Virus record (IMG/VR): IMGVR_UViG_3300043436_000406
Span: 1-29,829 of that record
Length of the DNA stretch: 29,829 bases
Strand: one strand, 5' to 3'
Source: a virus
Part shown: piece by piece, positions 23,643-29,829 of the stretch
Numbering within the stretch: position 1 is the first letter of the stretch
Layout of the letters: every line of letters starts with the position of its first letter
Position numbers and translations under genes: made by a program
The notes under the pieces: generated by a model
Database searches by the model: none
The model's input: the letters and a program-made list of their open reading frames with translations, nothing else
Told to the model about the DNA's origin: nothing

Positions 23643-23660
23643 TTGTTTTTGTTTTAGTTT

Positions 23661-23690
23661 GGTTTATTATTGGTTTATTATTGGTTTATT
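23661..23690 (-). repeat. 11-base tandem repeat in a gene leader
   Basis: The plus-strand unit GGTTTATTATT occurs at 23661-23671 and 23672-23682, then a partial copy GGTTTATT at 23683-23690. On the transcribed strand the unit is AATAATAAACC. The third copy covers the stop codon of the 110-residue gene, and the array ends 18 bases before the ATG of the 92-residue gene. Confidence 0.8.
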
Positions 23691-24018
23691 TTTTCTTTTT
23701 ATTTTTCATCGCAGCTTCAGCATTCATTGCGTAATGTTTTCTAGCGCTTGCTTTTAACTTTGGATTACTAGCTTCTTTAACATCATAAGCTGTTTTTTTA
23801 CTTACTTTTTTTTGCATAACCGGAGTCGTTGATGTTTTTGTTTTAACAGCTACATTTTTGCCTCCTGGCTTTGGTTCGCTCGCTGTTTTTGTCGCGGTGG
23901 TTGCTGCTGTAGAAGCAGGAGATGCTTTTTTTGTTTTAGCCGCTGCAAATTCTCTAGCTTTAGACCCAGATTGCATGGACTTAGCTTTACTTATTACTTC
24001 TTTCCCTACGTTTCTCAT
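23686..24018 (-). CDS. Lys/Ala-rich histone H1-like basic protein
   Basis: 110 residues, dominated by Lys, Ala, Thr and Ser: SKAKSMQSGSKAREFAAAKT, AATTATKTASEPKPGGKN, KKVSKKTAYDVKEASNPKLK, and a KNKKKK end. It is strongly basic and disordered, like bacterial H1-type or phage DNA-condensing proteins. It lies 20 bases after a tiny membrane protein gene. It might be packaged with DNA or coat it before packaging; composition alone cannot separate this from a ribosome- or RNA-binding role. The leader is A-rich without Shine-Dalgarno. Confidence 0.55.
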   Translation of the reverse strand: MRNVGKEVISKAKSMQSGSKAREFAAAKTKKASPASTAATTATKTASEPKPGGKNVAVKTKTSTTPVMQKKVSKKTAYDVKEASNPKLKASARKHYAMNAEAAMKNKKKK

Positions 24019-24038
24019 CTTATTTGTATTTTTAATAT

Positions 24039-24206
24039 TTATTTTTTATTTTTTATTTTGTTTTCAAAATGACTATGTATTTTAATAATAGTATAACCAA
24101 TAGAAAGCATAAGTAAAATTATTTTTAATATTGGCTCAATAGCTGTTAATGACAAAGAAAAAGCCATTATATTCAATCCGTATAGTTTAATATCTGCCGG
24201 ACCCAT
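24039..24206 (-). CDS. Short membrane protein (55 aa), holin-like or virion membrane-contact
   Basis: This short frame of 55 codons starts at an ATG sharing one base with the preceding stop (TAATG). It reads MGPADIKLYGLNIMAFSLSL, then an uninterrupted hydrophobic helix EPILKIILLMLSIGYTIIKI (24-43) and a basic end (HSHFENKIKNKK). One transmembrane segment with a positive cytosolic C-terminus follows from this. The MGPADIKLYGLNIxAFxLS...LKIxLLxxSIGYT pattern recalls small proteins I have seen in marine phages. It fills an otherwise empty gap of 187 bases, is translationally coupled upstream, and the codon use looks like its neighbours. Function is unknown; a second holin or a membrane-contact protein are options. 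Confidence 0.65.
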   Translation of the reverse strand: MGPADIKLYGLNIMAFSLSLTAIEPILKIILLMLSIGYTIIKIHSHFENKIKNKK

Positions 24207-24421
24207 TACATTCTACATTTTGCTCGTTGTGTAATAGGCGAAGAGTCATATTTGCATCCAGCAAGTTTTATTTTCATTCCGTTCTTACCACTACTAGATC
24301 CTTCTCCTTTAGGGTAATTAGTCATATCTAATGGTCCATCCCACAAATGATTTAATCCAGAAACACCTGGTTTTTCCATTTTAATTAAGTGAGGTTCTTT
24401 TTCGTTATTAATGAATTTCAT
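24206..24421 (-). CDS. Small protein of unknown function (71 aa)
   Basis: 71 residues: KFINNEKEPHLIKMEKPGVS, HLWDGPLDMTNYPKGEG, SSSGKNGMKIKLAGCKYDSS and end KCRM. Gly/Lys-rich, with two cysteines near the C-terminus (C56, C69), and no membrane segment. I do not recognise it. It follows the Pro-rich 95-residue gene by 17 bases and its stop overlaps the start of the short membrane protein. By neighbourhood it is a minor virion or assembly protein. Confidence 0.5.
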   Translation of the reverse strand: MKFINNEKEPHLIKMEKPGVSGLNHLWDGPLDMTNYPKGEGSSSGKNGMKIKLAGCKYDSSPITQRAKCRM

Positions 24422-24438
24422 AATTTTTTAATTTATAA

Positions 24439-24726
24439 TTAGTAGGTTAGTTTATTCATTTGTGTAGGACTAATAGCTCTATCATAAGTTCCTTCCATTG
24501 GTACACCAAAAGCACCAGTCATTGTAGCTTGAGCATTTGGATTAAATGTTACAGGAGCACCACTTGGTTTTATACCTGGATTAAATGTTTTAGGCGTTGG
24601 TGGTGTAATAGGAGTAATAGGAGAACTCATATCTGTAACGGCCGGAGTGCTTGGCGTTATTGTTGGATTATTTATAGCCGCACTAGGGTTACTCACAGGA
24701 TTCATTAATTTACTACTGTATCTCAT
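24439..24726 (-). CDS. Pro/Thr/Asn-rich low-complexity protein (95 aa)
   Basis: 95 residues with repeated Pro-Ile/Thr-Pro patterns (AAINNPTITPSTPAVT, SSPITPITPPTPKTFNPG) and an ordered-looking end (VPMEGTYDRAISPTQMNKL). It starts inside the end of the winged-helix gene with a 4-base ATGA overlap. Such Pro-rich strings are usually extended linkers, as in virion proteins. No function is recognised. Plus-strand frames over this region are shadows. Confidence 0.55.
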   Translation of the reverse strand: MRYSSKLMNPVSNPSAAINNPTITPSTPAVTDMSSPITPITPPTPKTFNPGIKPSGAPVTFNPNAQATMTGAFGVPMEGTYDRAISPTQMNKLTY

Positions 24727-25169
24727 CTTGTTTTATCTTTGTTTAAATTATTTATTGCTGTTCGTAATACAATATCAGTATATGTATTATTTTTCATTAT
24801 TTTATTACTTCTTGTTGTTGTAGGAATATCTTCTTCCCCAAGCATAATTCGGTACATTCTATTTATTAGTTGTTTGCACTTGAAAGAAACTTTATATATG
24901 TTATATTTCTGGGTTGTATGGTTTCTATTTCTCCATACTACTATCCATCCTTCTTTTAACAAATTGTTCCAGCGCCTATTGTCCCAACTATATGCGTATG
25001 TACCTATCTTATAATCTTGCTTGGTAAAATATTCCATGCAATCAAAATATACTAATAATTCTAAATCAGCATCTGTAAGATCATAATTTCTACAAGCCCA
25101 TTTACGTATTACTCTATAATGTTTTAATATCCCAAGATCCTTTATATCTTTTGCTTCTAGTTTTCTCAT
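24723..25169 (-). CDS. Winged helix-turn-helix protein (MarR-like)
   Basis: 148 residues. Helices at about 16-28 (LKHYRVIRKWACRN), 32-43 (TDADLELLVYFD) and 58-72 (YSWDNRRWNNLLKEG) precede a beta wing WIVVWRNRNHTTQKYNIYKV (75-94), the arrangement of MarR-type winged helices. The last 50 residues are helical and basic. It is joined to GroES by a 4-base ATGA overlap and to the next gene likewise. The likely role is DNA binding, either as transcription control of the late operon or a packaging/assembly factor. It could instead be a virion protein with a DNA-binding fold. Residues contacting DNA were not identified. Confidence 0.6.
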   Translation of the reverse strand: MRKLEAKDIKDLGILKHYRVIRKWACRNYDLTDADLELLVYFDCMEYFTKQDYKIGTYAYSWDNRRWNNLLKEGWIVVWRNRNHTTQKYNIYKVSFKCKQLINRMYRIMLGEEDIPTTTRSNKIMKNNTYTDIVLRTAINNLNKDKTR

Positions 25170-25426
25170 AGAACTATTACAACATCCTGCAATCTTATAA
25201 CCTGATAGTCATTACCCTCAAATTCAATTCCGTGACCCGCTGCTTTGTCATAATAAATAACATCAGCTTGCTTTATACATTTAATATCATCACTTACTGA
25301 AACTACAATAGCTTCTTTATATCGAATATTTTCTTTATCTTTTTCTTTTAACAGTAATCCGTTTTCTGTTTTTGATAATCCTACCTTCTTAGGTAAGATT
25401 ATAATATTATTACCTATTGCCTTCAT
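25166..25426 (-). CDS. groES: Phage GroES (co-chaperonin)
   Basis: 86 residues on the GroES plan: N-terminal strand AIGNNIIILPKKV, mobile loop SKTENGLLLKEKDKE in which NGLLL replaces the GroEL-binding GGIVL of E. coli, then EAIVVSVSD, ADVIYYDKAAGHGIEFEG and the last strands DYQVIRLQDVVIVL. The roof loop between the strands is short, so the protein is smaller than the usual 95-97 residues, as in other phage co-chaperonins. It would cap the GroEL encoded just upstream. The order here is groEL then groES, the reverse of the usual, and an endonuclease gene lies between. It starts 6 bases after that gene. Confidence 0.82.
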   Translation of the reverse strand: MKAIGNNIIILPKKVGLSKTENGLLLKEKDKENIRYKEAIVVSVSDDIKCIKQADVIYYDKAAGHGIEFEGNDYQVIRLQDVVIVL

Positions 25427-25432
25427 TGATTC

Positions 25433-25801
25433 TTAAATATATTTAATTAAATAGTCCACTATATTACTTTGCTCTGTTGTTTCATACATTCCAACAGCCC
25501 AATTGCATCTTTGGCATATAATACCTCTTAAGTTGCCGGTTGTATGACAATGATCTTGAGCCTTATCTTTATGGTTTCTAAATTCTTTACCACAACAGTC
25601 ACAAGTATTTTTATTTAAAATATATATTAAATCAGCTTCCGACAACTTGTAAGTAGTTTGTTTTGTTCTACAAGAATTACAAGATATTCCATTATCAGTT
25701 CTAGGCCTTTTGCAAAATTTGCAATGTTTTTTACATTCACTACAATATTTATTTCTTTTATTGCCTTCAAACTCAGCACCGCACTCTTTACAATTTTCCA
25801 T
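25433..25801 (-). CDS. Endonuclease VII-like nuclease with extra N-terminal zinc motifs
   Basis: 122 residues. The C-terminal part CDCCGKEF...AQDHCHTTGNLRGIICQRCN (67-100) is the phage T4 endonuclease VII signature: zinc cysteines C67, C70, C96, C99; active D83, H84, H86; and N100. The first 45 residues hold two further C-x-x-C pairs each side (C4, C7, C20, C23; C27, C30, C41, C44), a likely double zinc ribbon. Endonuclease VII cuts branched DNA such as Holliday junctions, to clear DNA before packaging; a homing-type nuclease is an alternative. The ATG lies inside the end of groEL with a 14-base overlap, so translation is coupled. T4 protein is about 157 residues. Confidence 0.85.
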   Translation of the reverse strand: MENCKECGAEFEGNKRNKYCSECKKHCKFCKRPRTDNGISCNSCRTKQTTYKLSEADLIYILNKNTCDCCGKEFRNHKDKAQDHCHTTGNLRGIICQRCNWAVGMYETTEQSNIVDYLIKYI

Positions 25802-27350
25802 CTACTTGGCGCATGTTATTAATTACACAATCAGTTGACAATATTGTAATAGCTACAGAAGCTGCATTTCTTAAAGCGCTTTTTGTAACAGATAAAGGAT
25901 CAATAATTCCCGCTTCTATCATATTAACTTGCTCTCCGGTTACAGCATTTAATCCGTGACCATCTAAGCGCTTTAATTTTAAATCTGGTATATCAATACC
26001 TGCATTAGTTAATATTGTCTTAAATGGGCCCTTAATAGCTTCTAACAAAGCTAAACTGCCTTTATTAGTTGCTGTAATTTTATTTGAAGCATCCAATAAA
26101 GCAATTCCACCACCGGGAACAATACCTTCTTTAATTGCGGCTTTAGTTGCACAAATTGCATCTTCAACTCTATCCGCTTTTTCTTTTAATTCTAAATCAG
26201 ATCCTGCTCCTACTTTTACTACCGCTACTTTTGCAGATAATCGTGCTAATCTTTTTTCTAGTCTAATAACTTCTGCCGGTGTATTGGCTACGGATAATTG
26301 AATATTTAATTCGTCAATTAACTTTTGCACTTCTTCCTTAGTTTCACCAACATGCAAAATTGTTTCCGTATCGTTTGTTATAGACTTTAAACAACTACCT
26401 AAACAATCAATATCAATAAGATCCATATCATCACCAAGGTCTTCATTTATTATTGTTGACCCAGTTAATAAAGCAAGATCAGTTAATGTATCTTTTTTGC
26501 TTATACCATAAGTGGGTGCATTGATAACATTTACTTTTATATTGCCTTTAACCTTATTCATTGCTAAAGCGGTTAATACCGTTTGCTCCATGTCCGCAAT
26601 AATCAATAAAGGTTTATTATTCTTTATTACATATTCTAGAACTGACTGTATTTGTCTTATAGATTCTACCGGTGATTCAATAATTAGTACCAATGGGTTT
26701 TCTAATTCTGCAACTCTTTTATTTGGATTAGTAACAAAATGTGAATTTACTAAACCTTTATCATATTGGACACCATCAATAATTTCTATTTCTGTCTCTG
26801 CATTAGCAGATGATTCCATCATAACAATACCAGTTTCTCCAACTGCTCTAAAAGCATCACCAATAATTTTACCAAGGACTGGATCATTATTAGTTGATAT
26901 TGTAGCAATGTGATCTATCATATCACCTGTAACAGGAACTTTAATAGATTCTAAATATTCTATAACTAAACTAACGGTATCTTCAATACCTTTTTTTAAC
27001 TCCCTTGAGTTTATTAAATCTTGTACTAGATAAGCTTCCTGTAAAATAGCATGAGCTAATACCGTAGCGGTTGTTGTTCCATCTCCCGCTTCCTTAACCG
27101 TTTTTCTAGCAGCTTCTTTTAAAAGTCTTGCTCCCATATTTTCTACAGGATCCAATAATGTAATACTATCCGCAACTGTAACACCATCTTTTGTGATTAG
27201 TGGTCTACCCTTACTATCTTCTAGCATTACACATTTTCCACCAGCACCTAATGTTGAACTAACAGCTTTTGTAAGTTTCTCGATACCAGCAAAAACATTA
27301 TTCCTAGCTTCTTTGCCAAAGCTAAGATTCTTTACTATTTCATCACTCAT
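25788..27350 (-). CDS. groEL: Phage GroEL (chaperonin 60)
   Basis: 520 residues. ATPase residues are in place: ITKDGVTVA (52-60, D55), AGDGTTTATVLA (88-99, D90), KADRVEDAICATKAAIKEGI (391-410, D397, matching D398 of E. coli) and GIIDPLSVTKSALRNAASVA (481-500, D484). VPGGGIAL follows as in Cpn60. The apical domain is recognisable (INAPTYGISKKDTL, AEVIRLEKRLARLSAKVAV). The protein ends about 28 residues before E. coli GroEL, without the GGM tail. As a full-length, apparently active chaperonin with its own GroES it would fold phage or host proteins. The leader is AATTCAATTAAATT with no Shine-Dalgarno. The gene follows the endolysin after a 57-base gap without clear structure. Confidence 0.95.
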   Translation of the reverse strand: MSDEIVKNLSFGKEARNNVFAGIEKLTKAVSSTLGAGGKCVMLEDSKGRPLITKDGVTVADSITLLDPVENMGARLLKEAARKTVKEAGDGTTTATVLAHAILQEAYLVQDLINSRELKKGIEDTVSLVIEYLESIKVPVTGDMIDHIATISTNNDPVLGKIIGDAFRAVGETGIVMMESSANAETEIEIIDGVQYDKGLVNSHFVTNPNKRVAELENPLVLIIESPVESIRQIQSVLEYVIKNNKPLLIIADMEQTVLTALAMNKVKGNIKVNVINAPTYGISKKDTLTDLALLTGSTIINEDLGDDMDLIDIDCLGSCLKSITNDTETILHVGETKEEVQKLIDELNIQLSVANTPAEVIRLEKRLARLSAKVAVVKVGAGSDLELKEKADRVEDAICATKAAIKEGIVPGGGIALLDASNKITATNKGSLALLEAIKGPFKTILTNAGIDIPDLKLKRLDGHGLNAVTGEQVNMIEAGIIDPLSVTKSALRNAASVAITILSTDCVINNMRQVDGKL

Positions 27351-27407
27351 AATTTAATTGAATTTAATTTAATATATATATTACCTGTTTTAAGCGAAAT
27401 TTACATA

Positions 27408-27836
27408 TTATATACTTCTTAATTGAAAGTGCATCCCATCTTTCCTAGTCCATACTCCACCCCATTCAAAACCACAATCCGTAAAGCACTTTACTAATCT
27501 AGGAGACATAGTAGGTTCTTTACCTAAACCATTCCAAGCAGCGTTTATATCTATAGCTATTCCCCAAGAATGTAAAGACATGGATTTTAATCCTCTTTTT
27601 CTTCTAACATTAAAACAACCGTCCCATGTTTTTAATTCATCTATTAATCCTCTATCTTTTATATTAGAGAAAGCTTGCATCAATGGACCTATCATTAATT
27701 TATTACAATATAATCTTTTTGGAATAACGCCTATCTCTAAATGTGTAGGTACATCCCATAGAGTCATATATTTTAATTCATTAGTTGGAATCGTTGGATC
27801 TCCCCATTTTTTTAAACATTCTGCACTTGTTACCAT
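27408..27836 (-). CDS. M15-family peptidase, endolysin
   Basis: 142 residues. SLHSWGIAIDINAAWNGLG (87-105) holds H89 and D96, and WTRKDGMHFQLR (129-140) holds H136 with D133: the zinc ligands and catalytic acid of M15 D-Ala-D-Ala carboxypeptidase / L-Ala-D-Glu endopeptidases (VanY-like). No signal peptide is seen, so release through the neighbouring holin is expected. The size is that of a bare catalytic domain; no cell-wall binding domain is attached. It lies 6 bases after the membrane-anchored spanin candidate and shortly after the holin, forming a lysis cassette. It cuts peptide cross-bridges of peptidoglycan. Confidence 0.88.
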   Translation of the reverse strand: MVTSAECLKKWGDPTIPTNELKYMTLWDVPTHLEIGVIPKRLYCNKLMIGPLMQAFSNIKDRGLIDELKTWDGCFNVRRKRGLKSMSLHSWGIAIDINAAWNGLGKEPTMSPRLVKCFTDCGFEWGGVWTRKDGMHFQLRSI

Positions 27837-27842
27837 TGCTTA

Positions 27843-28463
27843 TTATTTTTTATTTAATTTAATTTTCCAATATGTTCCTACCCCAAATGTTAAACTTCCA
27901 TCAAAATTTACTCCTACATTTGCTTGATATATTCGATCTTTTTTATCTTTATATATTAATCCTGGAGTTATTGCTTGCAAATCATCTGTATTGCCGAATA
28001 TATTACCTCCAACATAAAGCTGGCGCCTTGGCTCCTCTTTTTTTATAGTAGTAATTGTTTTAGTTACATAAGGTATTTTATAATCTTTTACATAAGTTCT
28101 TTTACCATATAATTTATTAATCCAAACTGTATCTTTAATTACTATTGATCCAAGACTATCAAGCTTTAACGTGTCAGCATAAACTCTTTTAATTAAATGC
28201 TCTTTTAAAAGATCTTGAAATCTAGATTTACATGTATCTAAAGTTTCCCCCGGTGTATATTGCGGTTTATTAATTGGCACATATTCTGTATGTATTACCT
28301 TTATGTCTTTTGTAATAGTATCATGTATACGTTTATAAACTGTATCTGTTTTAGTTGTAGTTTGTTCCTCCCCTGAATCAAAAATACCATCACAAGATCT
28401 CTGTAATAATATAATTGCAACTAATGCTACAATAATTAAATATGGTAATTTATTTTTAAACAT
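27843..28463 (-). CDS. Membrane-anchored spanin-like lysis protein candidate
   Basis: The start at 28463 (MFKNKLPYLIIVALVAIILL) is chosen because it overlaps the holin stop by 8 bases; an ATG 23 codons earlier lies inside the holin gene. The 206 residues have one N-terminal transmembrane helix (LPYLIIVALVAIILLQ), then CDGIFD. A charged, Thr/Asp/Lys-rich linker follows with repeated DT patterns (DTVYKRIHDTITKDIK), and the C-terminal 60 residues are beta-rich (LYVGGNIFGNT, ITPGLIYKDK, YQANVGVNFDGSLTFGVGTY). Anchoring plus a periplasmic end between holin and endolysin fit an Rz-like spanin or a span protein of Bacteroidota phages. No family is certain. Confidence 0.55.
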   Translation of the reverse strand: MFKNKLPYLIIVALVAIILLQRSCDGIFDSGEEQTTTKTDTVYKRIHDTITKDIKVIHTEYVPINKPQYTPGETLDTCKSRFQDLLKEHLIKRVYADTLKLDSLGSIVIKDTVWINKLYGKRTYVKDYKIPYVTKTITTIKKEEPRRQLYVGGNIFGNTDDLQAITPGLIYKDKKDRIYQANVGVNFDGSLTFGVGTYWKIKLNKK

Positions 28464-28656
28464 TTGATTTTGCTTTAAATAAACGTTCAACAATATTAGT
28501 AACACCTTCAATTGTAATATAAGATGTGCCAATTATAACCCAATCAGTTGAAGTTATAACTCCAGAGAATAATCCAATTGAAGCTACAACAAAAACTGTT
28601 AACTTACGACTCACCCATTTGTTTAAAAATAAGTCTATCTTTTCTTTTCTACTCAT
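28456..28656 (-). CDS. Holin-like membrane protein
   Basis: 66 residues. A charged start SRKEKIDLFLNKWVSRK is followed by two hydrophobic segments, LTVFVVASIGLFSGVI (about 19-34) and DWVIIGTSYITIEGVTNIVE (38-57), then a basic end. Two closely spaced membrane segments in about 65 residues fit a class II-type holin. It shares one base with the upstream fibre gene (TAATG) and overlaps the spanin-like gene by 8 bases. It would make the pores through which the M15 endolysin passes. A membrane antiholin would look similar. Confidence 0.65.
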   Translation of the reverse strand: MSRKEKIDLFLNKWVSRKLTVFVVASIGLFSGVITSTDWVIIGTSYITIEGVTNIVERLFKAKSNV

Positions 28657-29642
28657 TAGTATATTTTGTTTAATATAAATATATCACTATAGATACTATT
28701 TGATGCATTTGTACTACCCCATTGAACTGTAACATCTAAAGTATTACTTATAGTTGTATTAAAAGTTGTATTGTTTATATTGTTAAAAGCAAATCCCTCA
28801 ACTGTCGCATTGTTTGTTTTTGTATAATGGAATGTTGCTAATGTAACCACTGAAGCAACTCCTGCTGCTCCTAATTGTCTTATTGTAAAATCCACATTCA
28901 AACTCCAAATATCACTTATTATTGAGTTTGTTAATGTTTGAACTCCACTATCTAAAAGTACAACGGAACCTGCTTTAACTCTTATTCTAATAGTTTGATT
29001 ATTTGCCGCATTCATAACCCCACCAAAAACAGCTCTAAAACTATCTCCAATATTAAAACCATTTGCAGGAATAATTAATGACCCTTCTCCGCCATTTATT
29101 AATGTGCTTTCAGTAGTTGTTCCTGTTATAATAGTAGAGTTTCCTGTTTGTGCAAATAAACCATAATTATTAGACGCTGGAACAGTTGGCACATCAGATA
29201 GGTATGCTACCGTGCCAGAAGCGTTTTGGAATGTAGCGGTTCTATTGGCTGTGATTACTGTAGGCTTTTTAATTTGAAAATTAAAAGCTGTATCTGAATC
29301 ATTTAAAAGTAATGTGTCTTCAGCTAAATATCCAACAAGAAAATTATTTGAATTGGTAAAGTTAAGCCTATTTCTATTAGAACTAACGAATCCGTACCCT
29401 TCATTAAAGTTATCCCATAAACCTAAACTACCAATAGAAGCATCTAGTAATGATAAATTCCCTTCGTTTAATACTTGATCTAATGTAGGAGCTATGTTGC
29501 TATTTACGTAATCTAATATTGTATCAATTGTAAAAGTTATATTTTTAGCCGAGTCATTGTTTTCATTTTCAAATCTAGTAGCTATTAATAGGTCCGAGTT
29601 GTTTAATGTTGTAACCCTTGGGTAACTGTAAATTATTGCCAT
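28656..29642 (-). CDS. Beta-rich fibre-like virion protein
   Basis: 328 residues, Asn/Thr/Ser/Ile-rich. N-terminus IIYSYPRVTTLNNSDLLIAT, then TRFENENNDSAKNITFTIDT and TILDYV, a pattern typical of tail fibre or receptor-binding protein N-termini in marine Bacteroidota phages. The centre has a helical link (TLDQVLNEGN). The last 150 residues are a beta-sandwich-like unit (FRAVFGGVMNAANNQTIRIR, VASVVTLATFHYTKTN). No signal or enzyme motif was seen. It precedes the lysis cassette with a 1-base coupling to the holin. Receptor binding or head-fibre function is inferred. Leader AATTAAAAAAAATATAA, no Shine-Dalgarno. Confidence 0.6.
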   Translation of the reverse strand: MAIIYSYPRVTTLNNSDLLIATRFENENNDSAKNITFTIDTILDYVNSNIAPTLDQVLNEGNLSLLDASIGSLGLWDNFNEGYGFVSSNRNRLNFTNSNNFLVGYLAEDTLLLNDSDTAFNFQIKKPTVITANRTATFQNASGTVAYLSDVPTVPASNNYGLFAQTGNSTIITGTTTESTLINGGEGSLIIPANGFNIGDSFRAVFGGVMNAANNQTIRIRVKAGSVVLLDSGVQTLTNSIISDIWSLNVDFTIRQLGAAGVASVVTLATFHYTKTNNATVEGFAFNNINNTTFNTTISNTLDVTVQWGSTNASNSIYSDIFILNKIY

Positions 29643-29680
29643 TTATATTTTTTTTAATTATTAATAAGTTTATTTTTTAC

Positions 29681-29829
29681 TTAATTTAATAAATTTTCTA
29701 CTTCATATCCTGCTTGTTCTAATGCTAATTGTGTATAAGCTAAAGCGGTTTCAATAGTTTGTTTTTGTCCTTCTTGAAGTTCAACTGTAAAGTTTCCATT
29801 TGGAACATTTGTGCTAATAGCATTTGCTC
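29681..29829 (-). CDS. C-terminal fragment of an unknown protein
   Basis: The window edge cuts a minus-strand gene; the last 48 residues and the stop at 29681 are seen, with 38 AT-rich bases before the next gene. The fragment reads NVPNGNFTVELQEGQKQTIE, then TALAYTQLALEQAGYEVENL. It is hydrophilic with a helix at the end and without repeat or motif. It may belong to the fibre/adsorption group by position. The rest of the gene lies outside. Confidence 0.5.
   Translation of the reverse strand, partial: ANAISTNVPNGNFTVELQEGQKQTIETALAYTQLALEQAGYEVENLLN

Noticed and set aside
26512-26913. Plus-strand frame of 133 codons opposite groEL
   Set aside because: It lies wholly opposite the conserved GroEL coding frame, has no leader of the type used here and gives no meaningful protein; it is a shadow.
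28464-28532. Upstream ATG that would extend the spanin-like protein by 23 codons
   Set aside because: It runs through the end of the holin gene; the ATG at 28463 gives a normal membrane-anchor start and typical short overlap.
1-29829. tRNA genes, CRISPR arrays, insertion sequences, integrase or attachment sites
   Set aside because: No cloverleaf-like segment, regular spacer array, transposase or recombinase motif was found by reading both strands; gaps between genes are too short to hold most of them.

Overview
The window looks like the late (virion, lysis and folding) half of a tailed, short-tailed-type bacteriophage that infects a member of the Bacteroidota, most likely a flavobacterium-like aquatic host. 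The DNA is visibly AT-rich. Every supported gene lies on the minus strand, so transcription runs from the right edge to position 1. Genes are packed with 1-4 nt overlaps or gaps of a few bases, and almost no start has a Shine-Dalgarno sequence; A-rich leaders are used instead, as in Bacteroidota. The order large terminase - portal - scaffold-like - major capsid - ring/connector proteins - very large beta-propeller tail protein - internal virion proteins, together with the protein sizes, resembles crAss-like phages (Crassvirales) and related uncultured marine Bacteroidota phages. I rate this affiliation as likely but unproven from sequence reading alone.

Layout in the direction of transcription. 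(1) 29829-27408, adsorption and lysis: the end of an unknown gene, a beta-rich fibre-like protein, a two-segment holin-like protein, a membrane-anchored spanin-like candidate and an M15 zinc peptidase endolysin. (2) 27350-24723, folding and DNA processing: a full GroEL with intact ATPase residues, an endonuclease VII, a phage GroES and a winged-helix protein, all touching or overlapping. (3) 24726-20505, small virion and accessory proteins: Pro-rich and Lys/Ala-rich proteins, a 55-residue membrane protein, a small beta-rich protein that may be an abundant capsid component, a minimal HExxH metalloprotease, a secreted lipocalin-like protein, and a 203-residue protein that I read as two GroES-like domains in tandem, followed by a possible small terminase. 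(4) 20505-12323, head: TerL, portal, acidic scaffold-like protein, major capsid protein and a likely head accessory protein. (5) 12244-1, connector, tail and ejection: two ring/adaptor-like proteins, 1219- and 487-residue propeller-like tail proteins, a degenerate cupin, and three coiled-coil or glycine-rich candidate internal proteins, the last cut by the window edge.

Working together, the head genes build and fill the capsid, the connector and tail genes close it and bind the host, the internal proteins probably form the DNA ejection channel, and the right-hand cassette opens the cell. The GroEL/GroES pair plus a second, tandem Cpn10-like protein suggest that this phage brings its own folding machinery, perhaps for the capsid or the giant tail proteins. 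Four intergenic hairpins mark likely transcript boundaries, the clearest just after the capsid gene. No tRNA, CRISPR array, insertion sequence or integrase was seen, and no gene-free stretch exceeds about 100 bases.
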